A stretch of 64,000 nt of DNA from Sphingobacterium tenebrionis (GTDB lineage Bacteria > Bacteroidota > Bacteroidia > Sphingobacteriales > Sphingobacteriaceae). Location: positions 1-64,000 of the forward strand of contig NZ_JAYLLN010000018.1 of NCBI RefSeq assembly GCF_037126265.1. Reading direction: 5' to 3'. The notes beneath the pieces are model-generated. The model ran no database searches and was not told the DNA's origin. It saw nothing but the letters and a program-made list of their open reading frames with translations. How positions within the stretch are numbered: the first letter of the stretch is position 1; each line of letters begins with the position of its first letter. A program made the position numbers and the translations under genes. Of the stretch, positions 40,401 to 50,233 are shown in pieces.

Positions 40401-41825
40401 GTGCAAGTGAAAAATCACCTCTTACAGCAATTCCATCATCAACCGACAAAACAACAGGAAGAAGTTTTCGGCTTGTTGGCTGATTTTTTGCATACCTTTT
40501 CCTCCGACGCCTGCTTTATTCTAAAAGGATATGCCGGTACGGGAAAAACATCCATCATCTCGGCATTGGTCAAAATATTGCCAAAAATACAGAAGCGATC
40601 GGTATTGCTGGCTCCTACAGGTCGGGCGGCAAAAGTAATGAGTGCTTATTCCGGCAGAACAGCCTTGACCATCCATAAAAAAATCTACCGCAAGAAAAAC
40701 GCAGCAAGTATTGACCTTAATTTCGGCTTAGGTGATAATACACATGAAAACACATTATTCATTGTGGACGAAGCATCTATGATCAGCAATGAAGGAGCAA
40801 GTATGTTCTCTTCCGGACTGCTTCATGACCTCATACAATATGTGCAATCGGGGGAAAACTGCAGTTTGATGTTGGTTGGAGATACCGCTCAGCTCCCTCC
40901 CGTTGGATTGGAAGAAAGCCCTGCACTAAATCCCGAATACATGAATGGGGAATTTGGATTGGGTATTTTCACCTACGAACTAACTGATGTCGTTAGACAG
41001 GATAAAAATTCGGGAATCCTTTTCAATGCTACCCGGATCCGGAATGAAATCCGCTTGGACGAGGAGTTTGTGGAGTACAGTTACCCACAATTTGTGACCA
41101 AATCTTTTAAGGACATTTACAGGATGAATGGTGAAAGGCTGATCGAAGGCCTACATTATGCCTATGATAAATATGGCATTGAGCAATGCATGGTCATCTG
41201 CCGATCCAACAAATCCGCCAATCTATATAATCAACACATACGCAACCAGATCCTTTTTCGGGATGAGGAGATCACGGGTGGGGATCAGATCATGGTGGTT
41301 CGCAACAATTATTATTGGCTGCAGGAGAATGATGAAAAGAGCCAAGGATTCATCGCCAATGGCGATATGGCGATCATCAAAAAAGTAAGTAATGTACATG
41401 AAATGCATGGTTTTAGGTTTGCTGACCTCTACTTGGAGTTCATGGACAACAATGAAGGCGACGCCATCCGATGCAGGGTCCTGCTGGATAGTCTCTATGT
41501 GGATTCCCCTAATCTTCCCTACGATCAGCAGCAAAAACTTTACGAAAGCATCTCCAAAGATTACGAAGATATACCAGTCAAAAAATACCGGATGGAGGCG
41601 ATCAAAAAAGACCCCTACTACAATGCCTTACAGATTAAATTTGCCTATGCCATTACCTGTCATAAAGCCCAAGGGGGGCAATGGCCTTTGGTATTCGTGG
41701 ATCAAGGCTATATGACCGATGAAATGTTGACAACCGAGTTTATGCGCTGGCTGTACACGGCTTTGACCCGGGCAACGAAAGAATTGTTCCTCGTGAATTT
41801 CAACGAAAAATTCTACGAAGAATAG
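40401..41825 (+). CDS. RecD-like ATP-dependent DNA helicase (UvrD/PIF1-type superfamily 1)
   Basis: About 474 residues. The P-loop is KGYAGTGKTS near 45, then LLAPTGRAAKVM, Walker B FIVDEASMIS, LMLVGDTAQLPPVG and the C-terminal YAITCHKAQGGQWPLVFVD and WLYTALTRATKE, all typical of short RecD2-like helicases. It translocates along single-stranded DNA and acts in repair or recombination. The start is GTG at 40401 or 40407, because a perfect -7 box covers the alternative TTG at 40395; the message would be leaderless or nearly so. It is divergent from DUF3822. Confidence 0.88.
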   Translation: MQVKNHLLQQFHHQPTKQQEEVFGLLADFLHTFSSDACFILKGYAGTGKTSIISALVKILPKIQKRSVLLAPTGRAAKVMSAYSGRTALTIHKKIYRKKNAASIDLNFGLGDNTHENTLFIVDEASMISNEGASMFSSGLLHDLIQYVQSGENCSLMLVGDTAQLPPVGLEESPALNPEYMNGEFGLGIFTYELTDVVRQDKNSGILFNATRIRNEIRLDEEFVEYSYPQFVTKSFKDIYRMNGERLIEGLHYAYDKYGIEQCMVICRSNKSANLYNQHIRNQILFRDEEITGGDQIMVVRNNYYWLQENDEKSQGFIANGDMAIIKKVSNVHEMHGFRFADLYLEFMDNNEGDAIRCRVLLDSLYVDSPNLPYDQQQKLYESISKDYEDIPVKKYRMEAIKKDPYYNALQIKFAYAITCHKAQGGQWPLVFVDQGYMTDEMLTTEFMRWLYTALTRATKELFLVNFNEKFYEE

Positions 41826-41907
41826 CAAAAATAATACAGAATATACTTCCTTATCCCCTTAGAAAGCAATATTTTCGCTGAAACCAAATAATTTCCATTA
41901 ATATAAA

Positions 41908-44397
41908 ATGAAAAAATCATTATTAGGCTTTTTGATGCTCTGTTCCGTATGGACTTTCGCTCAGGAAAAAAGCACCTTGGCCAAACCAAATTACCAATTG
42001 GCGGCAAAATACTCTCCTTCCCGATTGAGTACCATGATCTACTCCACAGAAGTAAATCCTAACTGGATTAATTTCGGTGAAAAATTCTGGTACGAATACC
42101 GTACTTCCGCTGGAAAAAAATGGTACTTGGTGGAACCTGCCTCCAGACGCAAACAGGAACTATTTGATGGATCTGAAATGGCTGCTAAGATCACTTCTAT
42201 CGTTAGAAACCCTTTCGATGCACAACACTTAGATATTAGAAACCTGCGCTTTATGGAAAAGGACGAGAACCTGATCCGTTTTGAGGTACAGAGCACATTA
42301 GATACCGTAAAATCCAAAGAGGAAATCAAGAAACTGACCAATAAAAGCGATACCATAAAGAAAAAGCTTTTCCACTTTGAATATAACATCAACACCAAAA
42401 ACCTGAAGGAAATCAGTGATACGACCAAAGAAAAAGGACGTGTTTTCTGGGCGAATTTCAATCCGGATACCACCAAGGTTTTCTATGCCAAGAACTTCAA
42501 CCTATACTGGATGGATTATGCGAACTACCTAAAAGCCCAAAAGGATGAAAAAGATAGTACCATAGTAGAGCATCAGATCACCACGGATGGTGTACAATAC
42601 TATGCTTGGGGTGGAGATGAATATTCCGTAACCAGCGGCGATAAGAAATCCGAAGACGAGGAAAAGAAAAAAAGAAAACCAGTTTGGATCAATTGGTCCC
42701 CTGATGGCCGTTATTTTACTTTAACCCGTAAGGATAATAGAGAATACAACGCATTGTGGGTGATCAATAATGTAGGTGGCAAACGCCCTACCCTGGAGAC
42801 CTATAAATACCTGATGCCAGGAGAAACGGATTCTACCGAAGTAGAACTTTACCTTTTTGATGCAGCTAGCTTGAAACCTAGACAGATCAATGTGGCTAAA
42901 TTCAAGAACCAGACGATCAGCACCTGGAGCAAGGACCGTTCGAAAGCAAACTATAAAGGAAAGCATTACATCAACTACTGGTTGGGAACGAATGAGGAAT
43001 TCTACATTGCACGTTCTAGCCGCGACTTAAAACGTATTGATCTGGTGGCTGTCAACGTGAATGGTTCGACAAGAACCTTGGTGGAAGAACGCTCTAATGT
43101 GTATTTGGACATCAAAAAACCACAGTTCATCAATAATTACAGCCAGTTTATCCATTGGTCTCAACGCGATGGATGGGGTCACTTCTACCTATACGACAAT
43201 CAGGGGAAATTGATCAATCAGATCACCAAAGGAGATTTCCATTGTGATGAATTGACCAGCTATAATGAAAATACAGGAACCCTATTCTTCAAAGCGAACG
43301 GTGTGGATAAGAAATTAGATCCTTATTATACCCATTACTATTCGGTGAACAAAAACGGGTCTGCATTCAAATTATTGACTCCTGGAGATTTTGACCATCA
43401 AGTATTAGCTTCCGAAAGCGGAAATTACTTTGTAGACAACTTTTCGAGAGTCAATACGGCTCCTGTTTCCAACCTATACAGTGCATCGGGTCAATTTATC
43501 ATGAAATTAGAGGACGCTGACCTTTCCCAATTGATGGCATCGGGCTACAAATTCCCGGAACCCTTCAAGGTAAAGGCTGGGGATGGCATCACAGACCTAT
43601 ATGGGGTGATGTACAAGCCTTTTGATTTCGATTCGACCAAGACCTACCCGATCATTGAATATGTGTACCCAGGGCCTCAAACAGAGGCTGTGAACAAAAG
43701 CTTCGGCAGAAGTATGGACCGTGTAGACCGTTTGGCGCAGATGGGATTCATCGTGATCTCCGTTGGAAACCGTGGAGGACACCCTTCCCGCTCAAAATGG
43801 TACCACACCTATGGCTACGGAAACCTTCGTGATTATGGATTGGAGGATAAAAAAGTGGTGGCGGAGCAATTGGCCAATAAATATTCCTTCATCGATATAG
43901 ACCGTGTTGGAATTACCGGTCACTCTGGTGGTGGATTTATGTCTACGGCAGCCATGTTGGTTTACCCGGATTTCTTCAAGGTAGCCGTTTCTGGAGCTGG
44001 AAACCATGAGAACAACATCTACAACCGTTGGTGGAGCGAAAGACACCATGGAATCACTGAAAAAGTGAACAGTAAAGGTGATACGTCTTTCAATTACCAG
44101 ATCGATCGCAACTCGGATCTAGCGAAAAACCTAAAAGGTAAATTATTGATCGTTACGGGTGATATCGATAACAACGTGCATCCGGCAAACTCCATTCGCA
44201 TGGTTGATGCCTTGATCAAAGCCAATAAGCGTTTCGATTTCTTATTGTTACCTGGACAGCGCCATGGTTTTGGGGATATGACGGAATACTTCTTCTGGAG
44301 GATGGCAGATTATTTCAGCCAACACCTATTGGGTGAGTCCAAAATGAATGAAGTGGATATGACCGAAATGAATCGAGATAAACCCATCAAAAGATAA
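41908..44397 (+). CDS. Secreted S9-family prolyl oligopeptidase-like peptidase
   Basis: 829 residues with a signal peptide (MKKSLLGFLMLCSVWTFAQ). A propeller-like N-terminal region contains WINWSPDGRYFTLTRKDNRE and repeated beta strands. The hydrolase domain has GHSGGGFMSTAAML with catalytic S673, then VTGDIDNNVHP (aspartate) and GQRHGF (histidine). It differs from the S9B protein at 16.1 kb in GHSGGG versus GWSYGG, so it is a different subgroup. It probably degrades peptides in the periplasm. The next gene begins 3 bp after its stop. Confidence 0.92.
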   Translation: MKKSLLGFLMLCSVWTFAQEKSTLAKPNYQLAAKYSPSRLSTMIYSTEVNPNWINFGEKFWYEYRTSAGKKWYLVEPASRRKQELFDGSEMAAKITSIVRNPFDAQHLDIRNLRFMEKDENLIRFEVQSTLDTVKSKEEIKKLTNKSDTIKKKLFHFEYNINTKNLKEISDTTKEKGRVFWANFNPDTTKVFYAKNFNLYWMDYANYLKAQKDEKDSTIVEHQITTDGVQYYAWGGDEYSVTSGDKKSEDEEKKKRKPVWINWSPDGRYFTLTRKDNREYNALWVINNVGGKRPTLETYKYLMPGETDSTEVELYLFDAASLKPRQINVAKFKNQTISTWSKDRSKANYKGKHYINYWLGTNEEFYIARSSRDLKRIDLVAVNVNGSTRTLVEERSNVYLDIKKPQFINNYSQFIHWSQRDGWGHFYLYDNQGKLINQITKGDFHCDELTSYNENTGTLFFKANGVDKKLDPYYTHYYSVNKNGSAFKLLTPGDFDHQVLASESGNYFVDNFSRVNTAPVSNLYSASGQFIMKLEDADLSQLMASGYKFPEPFKVKAGDGITDLYGVMYKPFDFDSTKTYPIIEYVYPGPQTEAVNKSFGRSMDRVDRLAQMGFIVISVGNRGGHPSRSKWYHTYGYGNLRDYGLEDKKVVAEQLANKYSFIDIDRVGITGHSGGGFMSTAAMLVYPDFFKVAVSGAGNHENNIYNRWWSERHHGITEKVNSKGDTSFNYQIDRNSDLAKNLKGKLLIVTGDIDNNVHPANSIRMVDALIKANKRFDFLLLPGQRHGFGDMTEYFFWRMADYFSQHLLGESKMNEVDMTEMNRDKPIKR

Positions 44398-44400
44398 TTG

Positions 44401-44952
44401 ATGTTTACCCAAAAACATCAACGGCAATCGGAGGCACTATTACAGTATGGTGCCTCTGATTTCTCTTTAGCCTTATTGAAAGAGATTCCCTTTCTGGATC
44501 TTGCCCAGCTCAGTGTAAATTTGGATCATCCTAAAGTAGCCTTTCGCGCGGCTTGGGCGTTGGAACATATCGTATTGAAGAACACTTACCTGATCGAGGA
44601 GCACCAGGGATTACTTATTCAAAATTATTGCTTTTCTAACAACTGGAGTGTGTTAAGGAGTTATTCCAAGATCATGATGTGGATGACCTCCAAGGCCAAC
44701 CAATCCTTTGATTTAACGGAAGTAGAAGAGGAAAGTATCATTGAAAAGACCTTTCAGATCGTAGAAGATGCCTCCTGCCCTGTAGCTGTCCTGGTCAACG
44801 CCTTTGATATCCTATTCCAATGCATCCCCAATCATCCCTGGCTAGCGCAGGAACTTAAGCTGCAAATAGAACTACAATTGGAAAAAGAAGCATCAGCTGC
44901 CTTGAAAAGCCGAGGAAATAAGCTTTTGAAAGCATTGAGCAAAATAAAGTAG
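44401..44952 (+). CDS. HEAT-like hypothetical protein
   Basis: 183 residues from the ATG at 44401 (the in-frame TTG at 44398 is less likely). It is an all-helical soluble protein with DFSLALLKEIPFLDLAQLS and HPKVAFRAAWALEHIVLK, resembling HEAT repeats. The gene starts 3 bp after the S9 peptidase stop, so it is almost certainly co-transcribed, yet it has no signal peptide and should stay in the cytoplasm. No family name is recognised. Confidence 0.7.
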   Translation: MFTQKHQRQSEALLQYGASDFSLALLKEIPFLDLAQLSVNLDHPKVAFRAAWALEHIVLKNTYLIEEHQGLLIQNYCFSNNWSVLRSYSKIMMWMTSKANQSFDLTEVEEESIIEKTFQIVEDASCPVAVLVNAFDILFQCIPNHPWLAQELKLQIELQLEKEASAALKSRGNKLLKALSKIK

Positions 44953-44967
44953 TAGTTTTCTAAGCGA

Positions 44968-45990
44968 TTAAAAAAGAGTATTTCCTTTTGGGTAATTGGT
45001 TTTTCCCAAATGACGGAAAGCCAGTTCCGTACATTCCCTTCCCCGCGAAGTACGCATCAGGTATCCTTCCTGGATCAAGAAAGGTTCATAAACCTCCTCA
45101 ATAGTACCTTCATCTTCCCCAACAGCAGTTGCAATGGTCTTCAAGCCTACCGGACCTCCTTTGAATTTATCAATGATGGTCATCAGGATCCGATTATCCA
45201 TTTCATCCAAACCATGCTCATCCACATTTAGGGCATTCAAGGCAAACTGGGCAATGGCTTTATCAATGGAACCATTTCCTTTGATCTGGGCAAAATCCCG
45301 GGTTCTTCGCAGCAGTGCATTGGCAATACGAGGGGTACCCCTACTCCTACGTGCAATTTCATAAGCTCCTTCTTCGGAGATTGGAACTTTAAGGATGATG
45401 GCTGATCGCATCACGATATCCGTCAATAATTTGGAATCATAGTATTGTAAGCGGGAATTGATACCGAAACGCGCGCGTAATGGGGCGGTAAGCAATCCCG
45501 AACGGGTGGTTGCACCGACTAAAGTAAATGGATTCAAGGAAATCTGCACGGAACGCGCATTGGGCCCTGTTTCCAGCATGATATCGATTTTGAAGTCCTC
45601 CATGGCAGAATATAAATATTCTTCCACCAAGGGGCTTAAACGGTGTATCTCGTCGATGAATAGAATGTCTCCCTCATCCAAACCGGTTAATAGTCCGGCA
45701 AGATCCCCGGGTTTATCCAATACCGGACCGGAAGTTATCTTGATGCCCACCCCCATTTCATTGGCGATGATATGGGATAAGGTGGTTTTTCCAAGTCCTG
45801 GAGGGCCATGTAGCAATACATGGTCCAATGCCTCCCCACGAAGCTTGGCTGCCTTCACAAAGATCGACAGATTTTCCAATATCTTAGCCTGACCAGTGAA
45901 ATCATCAAAGGTTTGGGGGCGCAGTACGCGCTCCAGATCTTTGTCGGTCGTTGATAGACGCTCCGGATTTGGGTCAAGATTCTCGTTCAT
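44968..45990 (-). CDS. ruvB: Holliday junction branch-migration ATPase RuvB
   Basis: 340 residues, the usual length. The N-terminal ERVLRPQTFDDFTGQ is followed by Walker A GPPGLGKT (62-69), Walker B LFIDEIHRL, sensor 1 VGATTRSGLL and the C-terminal winged helix (GGPVGLKTIATAVGEDEGTIEE, YEPFLIQEGYLMRTSRGR). RuvB hexamers move Holliday junctions with RuvA. It follows the glycosyltransferase gene with only 1 bp between, so the two are one operon. ruvA and ruvC are not in the window. Confidence 0.97.
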   Translation of the reverse strand: MNENLDPNPERLSTTDKDLERVLRPQTFDDFTGQAKILENLSIFVKAAKLRGEALDHVLLHGPPGLGKTTLSHIIANEMGVGIKITSGPVLDKPGDLAGLLTGLDEGDILFIDEIHRLSPLVEEYLYSAMEDFKIDIMLETGPNARSVQISLNPFTLVGATTRSGLLTAPLRARFGINSRLQYYDSKLLTDIVMRSAIILKVPISEEGAYEIARRSRGTPRIANALLRRTRDFAQIKGNGSIDKAIAQFALNALNVDEHGLDEMDNRILMTIIDKFKGGPVGLKTIATAVGEDEGTIEEVYEPFLIQEGYLMRTSRGRECTELAFRHLGKTNYPKGNTLF

Positions 45991-45991
45991 G

Positions 45992-46726
45992 CTATTGTTT
46001 ATAATCTTTAAAAAATGAATTGACCTTCATTTGAATCACGCCGAAGAATGCTTCTTTAAAGATCTTAGTACTCATTTTTGAGGTGCCTAAGGTACGGTCT
46101 GTAAAGATGATCGGAATTTCGACCACATTAAAACCATACTTGATCGCCGTAAATTTCATCTCGATCTGGAAGGCATAGCCTACAAATTTCACTTTGTCCA
46201 GCGGGATGGTCTCCAACACTTTCCTGCGGAAACAAACAAACCCTGCGGTCGCATCCTGGATGTTGATGCGGGTAATGAGACGCACATAGGCTGATGCAAA
46301 ATAGGACATCAAGACCCTGTTCATGGGCCAGTTGACTACATTTACGCCTTTGATATAACGCGAACCTATCGCCATGTCGGCTCCCCCATGCATGCAGGCT
46401 TCCCGCAAGCGGATCAGATCATCAGGATTATGGCTGAAGTCGGCATCCATCTCAAAAATGAATTCATAGCTTCGCTGTAGAGACCATTTGAAACCATGTA
46501 TATAGGCTGTACCTAATCCTAATTTACCTTTTCGCTCTTCCATGAAGAGCTTACCGGCAAATTCGGATTCTTGTAATTTCCTGACGATGTCGGCTGTTCC
46601 ATCCGGCGAACCATCATCTACGATCAATACATGGAAGTCTACCTCTAGCGAGAATACTTTTCGAATAATACGTTCAATATTTTCCTTCTCGTTATAGGTA
46701 GGAATGATTACTATGCTATCTGACAC
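45992..46726 (-). CDS. Polyprenol monophosphomannose synthase-like glycosyltransferase (GT2)
   Basis: 244 residues. VIIPTYNEKENIERII, VDDGSPDGT and MDADFSHNPDD (the DxD sugar-nucleotide site) give the dolichol-phosphate-mannose-synthase type of GT2. The later SRYIKGVNVVNWPMNR and TAGFVCFRRKVLE are typical of the family. It would transfer mannose from GDP-mannose to a lipid carrier for glycans or lipoproteins. No C-terminal membrane helix is present, so the protein works at the membrane surface or with a partner. It precedes ruvB by 1 bp. Confidence 0.9.
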   Translation of the reverse strand: MSDSIVIIPTYNEKENIERIIRKVFSLEVDFHVLIVDDGSPDGTADIVRKLQESEFAGKLFMEERKGKLGLGTAYIHGFKWSLQRSYEFIFEMDADFSHNPDDLIRLREACMHGGADMAIGSRYIKGVNVVNWPMNRVLMSYFASAYVRLITRINIQDATAGFVCFRRKVLETIPLDKVKFVGYAFQIEMKFTAIKYGFNVVEIPIIFTDRTLGTSKMSTKIFKEAFFGVIQMKVNSFFKDYKQ

Positions 46727-46762
46727 AAGCTAATTTTTGATGGTGTAAAGTTAAGCAAAATA

Positions 46763-48295
46763 TTAATTAACCCCGTGCATCAATTTCTTGATCATAGGCG
46801 ACAATAAGATCAATATGACCCCTGCAATTAACGCATATAATCCCAATTGTTTATAGCCATCTGTATAAGTAATCAATTTATCCATTAAGGAATCTCCTTC
46901 TCTAGCTTCTGCCATGTTCGCTCCGATCAAACCGGCCACATACTGTCCATAGGCACTCGCCAAGAACCACATCCCCATCATGATTCCCTGTAATTTTGCA
47001 GGCGATAATTTCGTCATGATGGATAGTCCGATTGGCGATAGACATAATTCCCCTATGGTAATCACCAATAAGGCTAAAGTAAAGATATCCAAGGAAGTCA
47101 TTCCTTCTACCGCAAAGAACCTGGTTGCATACAGCACATAAAAGCCTAAACCAAGGAATACAAATCCCAATCCGAATTTGATGATGGTATTGGGTTCAAT
47201 CTTGCGGGCAGCCAAATAAAGCCATAGCATCCCAAATAAAGGTGCCAGGAAGATGATAAATAGTGCTCCTCCGGAGTTATTTACCCCATTTGGATCTAAG
47301 GTCACTGTTCCGCCAAGGATGGTATCGTTCAGATTATGAGCCGCAAAAATACTTAGGGAACCCCCACTCTGCTCATAGATTCCCCAGAAAATTACCGAGA
47401 ATAGGATAAAGATCAAGGCAGCGATCAACTTGTGTCGCTCGATCTTATCCACTTTCGACATTTCGTAGAACAGGTAGATCAAAGTCAATGGACCAATGAT
47501 GTACATGAAATAATCGGTGTATTCCGTTTTGGAGACCATGATCTGGATCAATGGCACAAAGATCAAGGTACTTGCATAGACCGCATATTCCACCCATTTT
47601 GGTAATGGTTTAGATTTCACGATGGCATCGGGATGTCCAGGTTGAAGACCGATCGGCCCCAATTGTTTTTTGGTGAAGTGGAAATTGATCAAACTGATCA
47701 ACATCCCTACCGCTGCCAATCCGAAAGCTACATTCCAACGGTGGGCCACATCGATGACCGAACTAAGCATATAGCCTTTCCCGATTGCGACACAGATATA
47801 GCCGCCCAAGAAAGCGCCTAAATTGATTCCCGCATAGAATAAAGAAAAACCACCATCGCGCCTATTATCACCGTCTTTGTACAGTTCACCCACCATGGTA
47901 GAAATATTCGGTTTGAAGAAGCCGGTTCCGATGATGATGAAAGCCAATCCGAAAAAGAAGAACTGATGCGTATCGATCGATAAAAGAACGGATCCGATGA
48001 TCATCAAGATCCCGCCAAACACCAGCGATTTACGGAATCCTAGGATCTTATCGGCAAACAAACCACCGATAAAGGTAAAAGCGTAGACGAAAGCCTGGGT
48101 AGCCCCATATTGTAGATTGGCCTCTTTTTCCGCAAAATTCAGTTGGGTGATCATAAAGAAAACCAACATACCGCGCATCCCATAAAAACAAAATCTTTCC
48201 CACATCTCGGAAAAGAATAAGCTCCAGATCTGTTTTGGATACTTGCCTTCGAAGTTCTGGATTTCCTCCAGTGTTTTTTGTCCTTCTGTATTCAT
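46763..48295 (-). CDS. POT-family peptide transporter, third of three
   Basis: 510 residues with about 14 hydrophobic helices. The signature FFSEMWERFCFYGMRGML (ExxERFxYY-type motif near residue 30) and GADKILGFRK-like sequence (LFADKILGFRKSL) mark a proton-coupled oligopeptide transporter. FFKPNISTMVGELY is the second family motif. It imports di- and tripeptides using the proton gradient. It is the shortest of the three, lying downstream of its two paralogues with a terminator-like hairpin between them, and 36 bp ahead of the glycosyltransferase gene. Confidence 0.92.
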   Translation of the reverse strand: MNTEGQKTLEEIQNFEGKYPKQIWSLFFSEMWERFCFYGMRGMLVFFMITQLNFAEKEANLQYGATQAFVYAFTFIGGLFADKILGFRKSLVFGGILMIIGSVLLSIDTHQFFFFGLAFIIIGTGFFKPNISTMVGELYKDGDNRRDGGFSLFYAGINLGAFLGGYICVAIGKGYMLSSVIDVAHRWNVAFGLAAVGMLISLINFHFTKKQLGPIGLQPGHPDAIVKSKPLPKWVEYAVYASTLIFVPLIQIMVSKTEYTDYFMYIIGPLTLIYLFYEMSKVDKIERHKLIAALIFILFSVIFWGIYEQSGGSLSIFAAHNLNDTILGGTVTLDPNGVNNSGGALFIIFLAPLFGMLWLYLAARKIEPNTIIKFGLGFVFLGLGFYVLYATRFFAVEGMTSLDIFTLALLVITIGELCLSPIGLSIMTKLSPAKLQGIMMGMWFLASAYGQYVAGLIGANMAEAREGDSLMDKLITYTDGYKQLGLYALIAGVILILLSPMIKKLMHGVN

Positions 48296-48311
48296 TGTAT
48301 GATATTAAAAT

Positions 48312-48331
48312 GGGGCTTATTGCTAAGCCCC
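48312..48331 (-). terminator. Short hairpin between the second and third POT genes
   Basis: GGGGCTTA and TAAGCCCC form an 8-bp GC-rich stem with a 4-nt loop. On the minus strand it is followed by ATTTTAAT, a weak T-tract, so some transcripts could read on into the next gene. Confidence 0.55.
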
Positions 48332-48341
48332 TTATTATTTT

Positions 48342-50135
48342 TTATTTCACTCCGTGCATCAGTTTTTTCAGGACTGGATTCAGTGAGATCACGATTAATC
48401 CGGCCACGATAGGCACGATGGTAAAGATCAAGAAAAATGTACTCAAAGAGTATTGTTTGGTAATCACCTCAATTTGTCCACCAAGGATGGCTGCCAATTT
48501 ATTACCAATGGCAATGGCCAGGTACCACATACCGAACATAAATCCGATCATGCGCGCTGGTGCTAATTTGGACACATAGGATAATCCTACCGGCGATAAA
48601 CAAAGCTCGCCCAGGGTATGGAACATATACGCCAATACCAACCAGATCATGGATACTTTAACACCTTCTTGGATTCCATTGGCACCGAATGCCAATAGAC
48701 CAAAACCGATTGCCATGATGATCAATCCCAAACCATATTTCACCGCTGCCGGTGGATTGTATTTGGAATCCCACACTTTAGAAACAAAGTTGGCAAAAGT
48801 AATGATGAAGAAAGAGTTCAGAATAGAGAACCAAGAAACGGTAATTTCTGAAGCTTCCGCAGTATATTCACGGTACAACATCCAGATCGCAATACCCCAA
48901 ACTCCTGCGAAACAGATAAACTGAACCACATTGGATAGCAGTGCTTTTCCGAAGGTTTGTTTCGTCAATTTAGCGACCACATAGGTGATCAGGATTAATG
49001 GAACAACGGTCAATAAAGTATTTACGGTATTGAAGATGGTCAATGAATTACCTGATAATGCCCTATCTACATTATCTCTGGCGAAAATCACCAAAGAAGA
49101 AGCACCTTGTTCAAAGGACATCCAGAAGAAGATGACGAAGAAAGCAAAGATGATTACAGCAATCAATCGATCACGAACTACTCGTGTATAGCGCGATAAA
49201 CGGGAAATCACCACAAATAAGAATAACACCAACGCCGAGATGATGGCAACGTTCTGTCCGGCAAAATCACCGATCTGAAGGCTGGAGAACACATCGAATC
49301 CTGCGATTTTGGAAAGCGGGTCATTGATGGCATATCCTAAACCTAAAATGGTCATAACAACGATCAGAATGGTATCCAGTTTGGTGAATGGATTAGGTTT
49401 ATCATCAGGATTGGTACTTTCAGCAGTTAATTTTTTAGCAGCTTCTTTTTGTTCTGCTGTAGGCGGATCTCCTACTTTACCAAAGATGGGTTTGGCGAAC
49501 CAGAACTGTAAAGTTCCTAGGAACATAAAGATTCCTGCAAGACCAAAACCCCAGTGCCAACCTATTTTTTCTGCCAAATAACCACAAAGCATCATTCCGA
49601 AAAAGGCTCCTGAGTTTACCCCCATGTAAAAAATGGTATAGGCACCATCTTTTTTCTGCGGGAACTTCTTGTACATTTCCGAAAGAATGGAAGTCATGTT
49701 CGGTTTAAAGAAGCCTGTACCCAATACCAAGGCCCCAAGACCTAAATAAAGGAATAAAGGGGTATCAAAAGCCATGAACAAGTGTCCAAGGGTCATGATG
49801 GCGGCACCAATAACCACAGCCATCCGATAGCCTAAATATTTATCGGCCAAGATACCTCCAAAAATTGGAGAGATATACAATAACATGGCGTAGGTACCAT
49901 AAAGTGCACCCGCTTGAACTGGATCCCAACCCCATCCTGAGAATGGACTTCCGGATATAATGGCACTTGTTAAGAAGTTGATCAATAAGACGCGCATTCC
50001 ATAAAAGGAAAAACGCTCCCACATCTCCGTGAAGAATAGAACAAATAATCCTGATGGATGGCCTAAAACCAGGCTCCCATCAATGCCTTCTTTTTCTAAC
50101 TCTTCCGAAAATGAAGCTTCTGAAATATTACTCAT
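48342..50135 (-). CDS. POT-family peptide transporter, second of three
   Basis: 597 residues, the longest copy. FFTEMWERFSFYGMRVLL carries the ExxERF motif and FFKPNMTSILSEMYKKF the second signature. The chain has about 14 membrane helices; the loop after about helix six (PTAEQKEAAKKLTAESTNPDDKPNP divided by charged residues) is longer than in the others. Sequence identity with the neighbours shows tandem duplication followed by divergence. A role in peptide uptake is expected, probably with different preferences. Confidence 0.92.
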   Translation of the reverse strand: MSNISEASFSEELEKEGIDGSLVLGHPSGLFVLFFTEMWERFSFYGMRVLLINFLTSAIISGSPFSGWGWDPVQAGALYGTYAMLLYISPIFGGILADKYLGYRMAVVIGAAIMTLGHLFMAFDTPLFLYLGLGALVLGTGFFKPNMTSILSEMYKKFPQKKDGAYTIFYMGVNSGAFFGMMLCGYLAEKIGWHWGFGLAGIFMFLGTLQFWFAKPIFGKVGDPPTAEQKEAAKKLTAESTNPDDKPNPFTKLDTILIVVMTILGLGYAINDPLSKIAGFDVFSSLQIGDFAGQNVAIISALVLFLFVVISRLSRYTRVVRDRLIAVIIFAFFVIFFWMSFEQGASSLVIFARDNVDRALSGNSLTIFNTVNTLLTVVPLILITYVVAKLTKQTFGKALLSNVVQFICFAGVWGIAIWMLYREYTAEASEITVSWFSILNSFFIITFANFVSKVWDSKYNPPAAVKYGLGLIIMAIGFGLLAFGANGIQEGVKVSMIWLVLAYMFHTLGELCLSPVGLSYVSKLAPARMIGFMFGMWYLAIAIGNKLAAILGGQIEVITKQYSLSTFFLIFTIVPIVAGLIVISLNPVLKKLMHGVK

Positions 50136-50174
50136 ATTTGGTTATTATTTTTTTAAGACCCGTAAAATTAAAAT

Positions 50175-50205
50175 AAAAAGCCGAATAGTAAAACTATTCG
50201 GCTTT
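50175..50205 (-). terminator. Terminator after the first POT gene
   Basis: The stem AAAGCCGAATAG with CTATTCGGCTTT has a 5-nt loop and, on the minus strand, is followed by TTATTTTAATTTT. It lies 29 bp past the stop at 50234, so the first POT gene has its own transcript. Confidence 0.85.
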
Positions 50206-50233
50206 GTATAATTGTTTATACAATTAAATCTAT

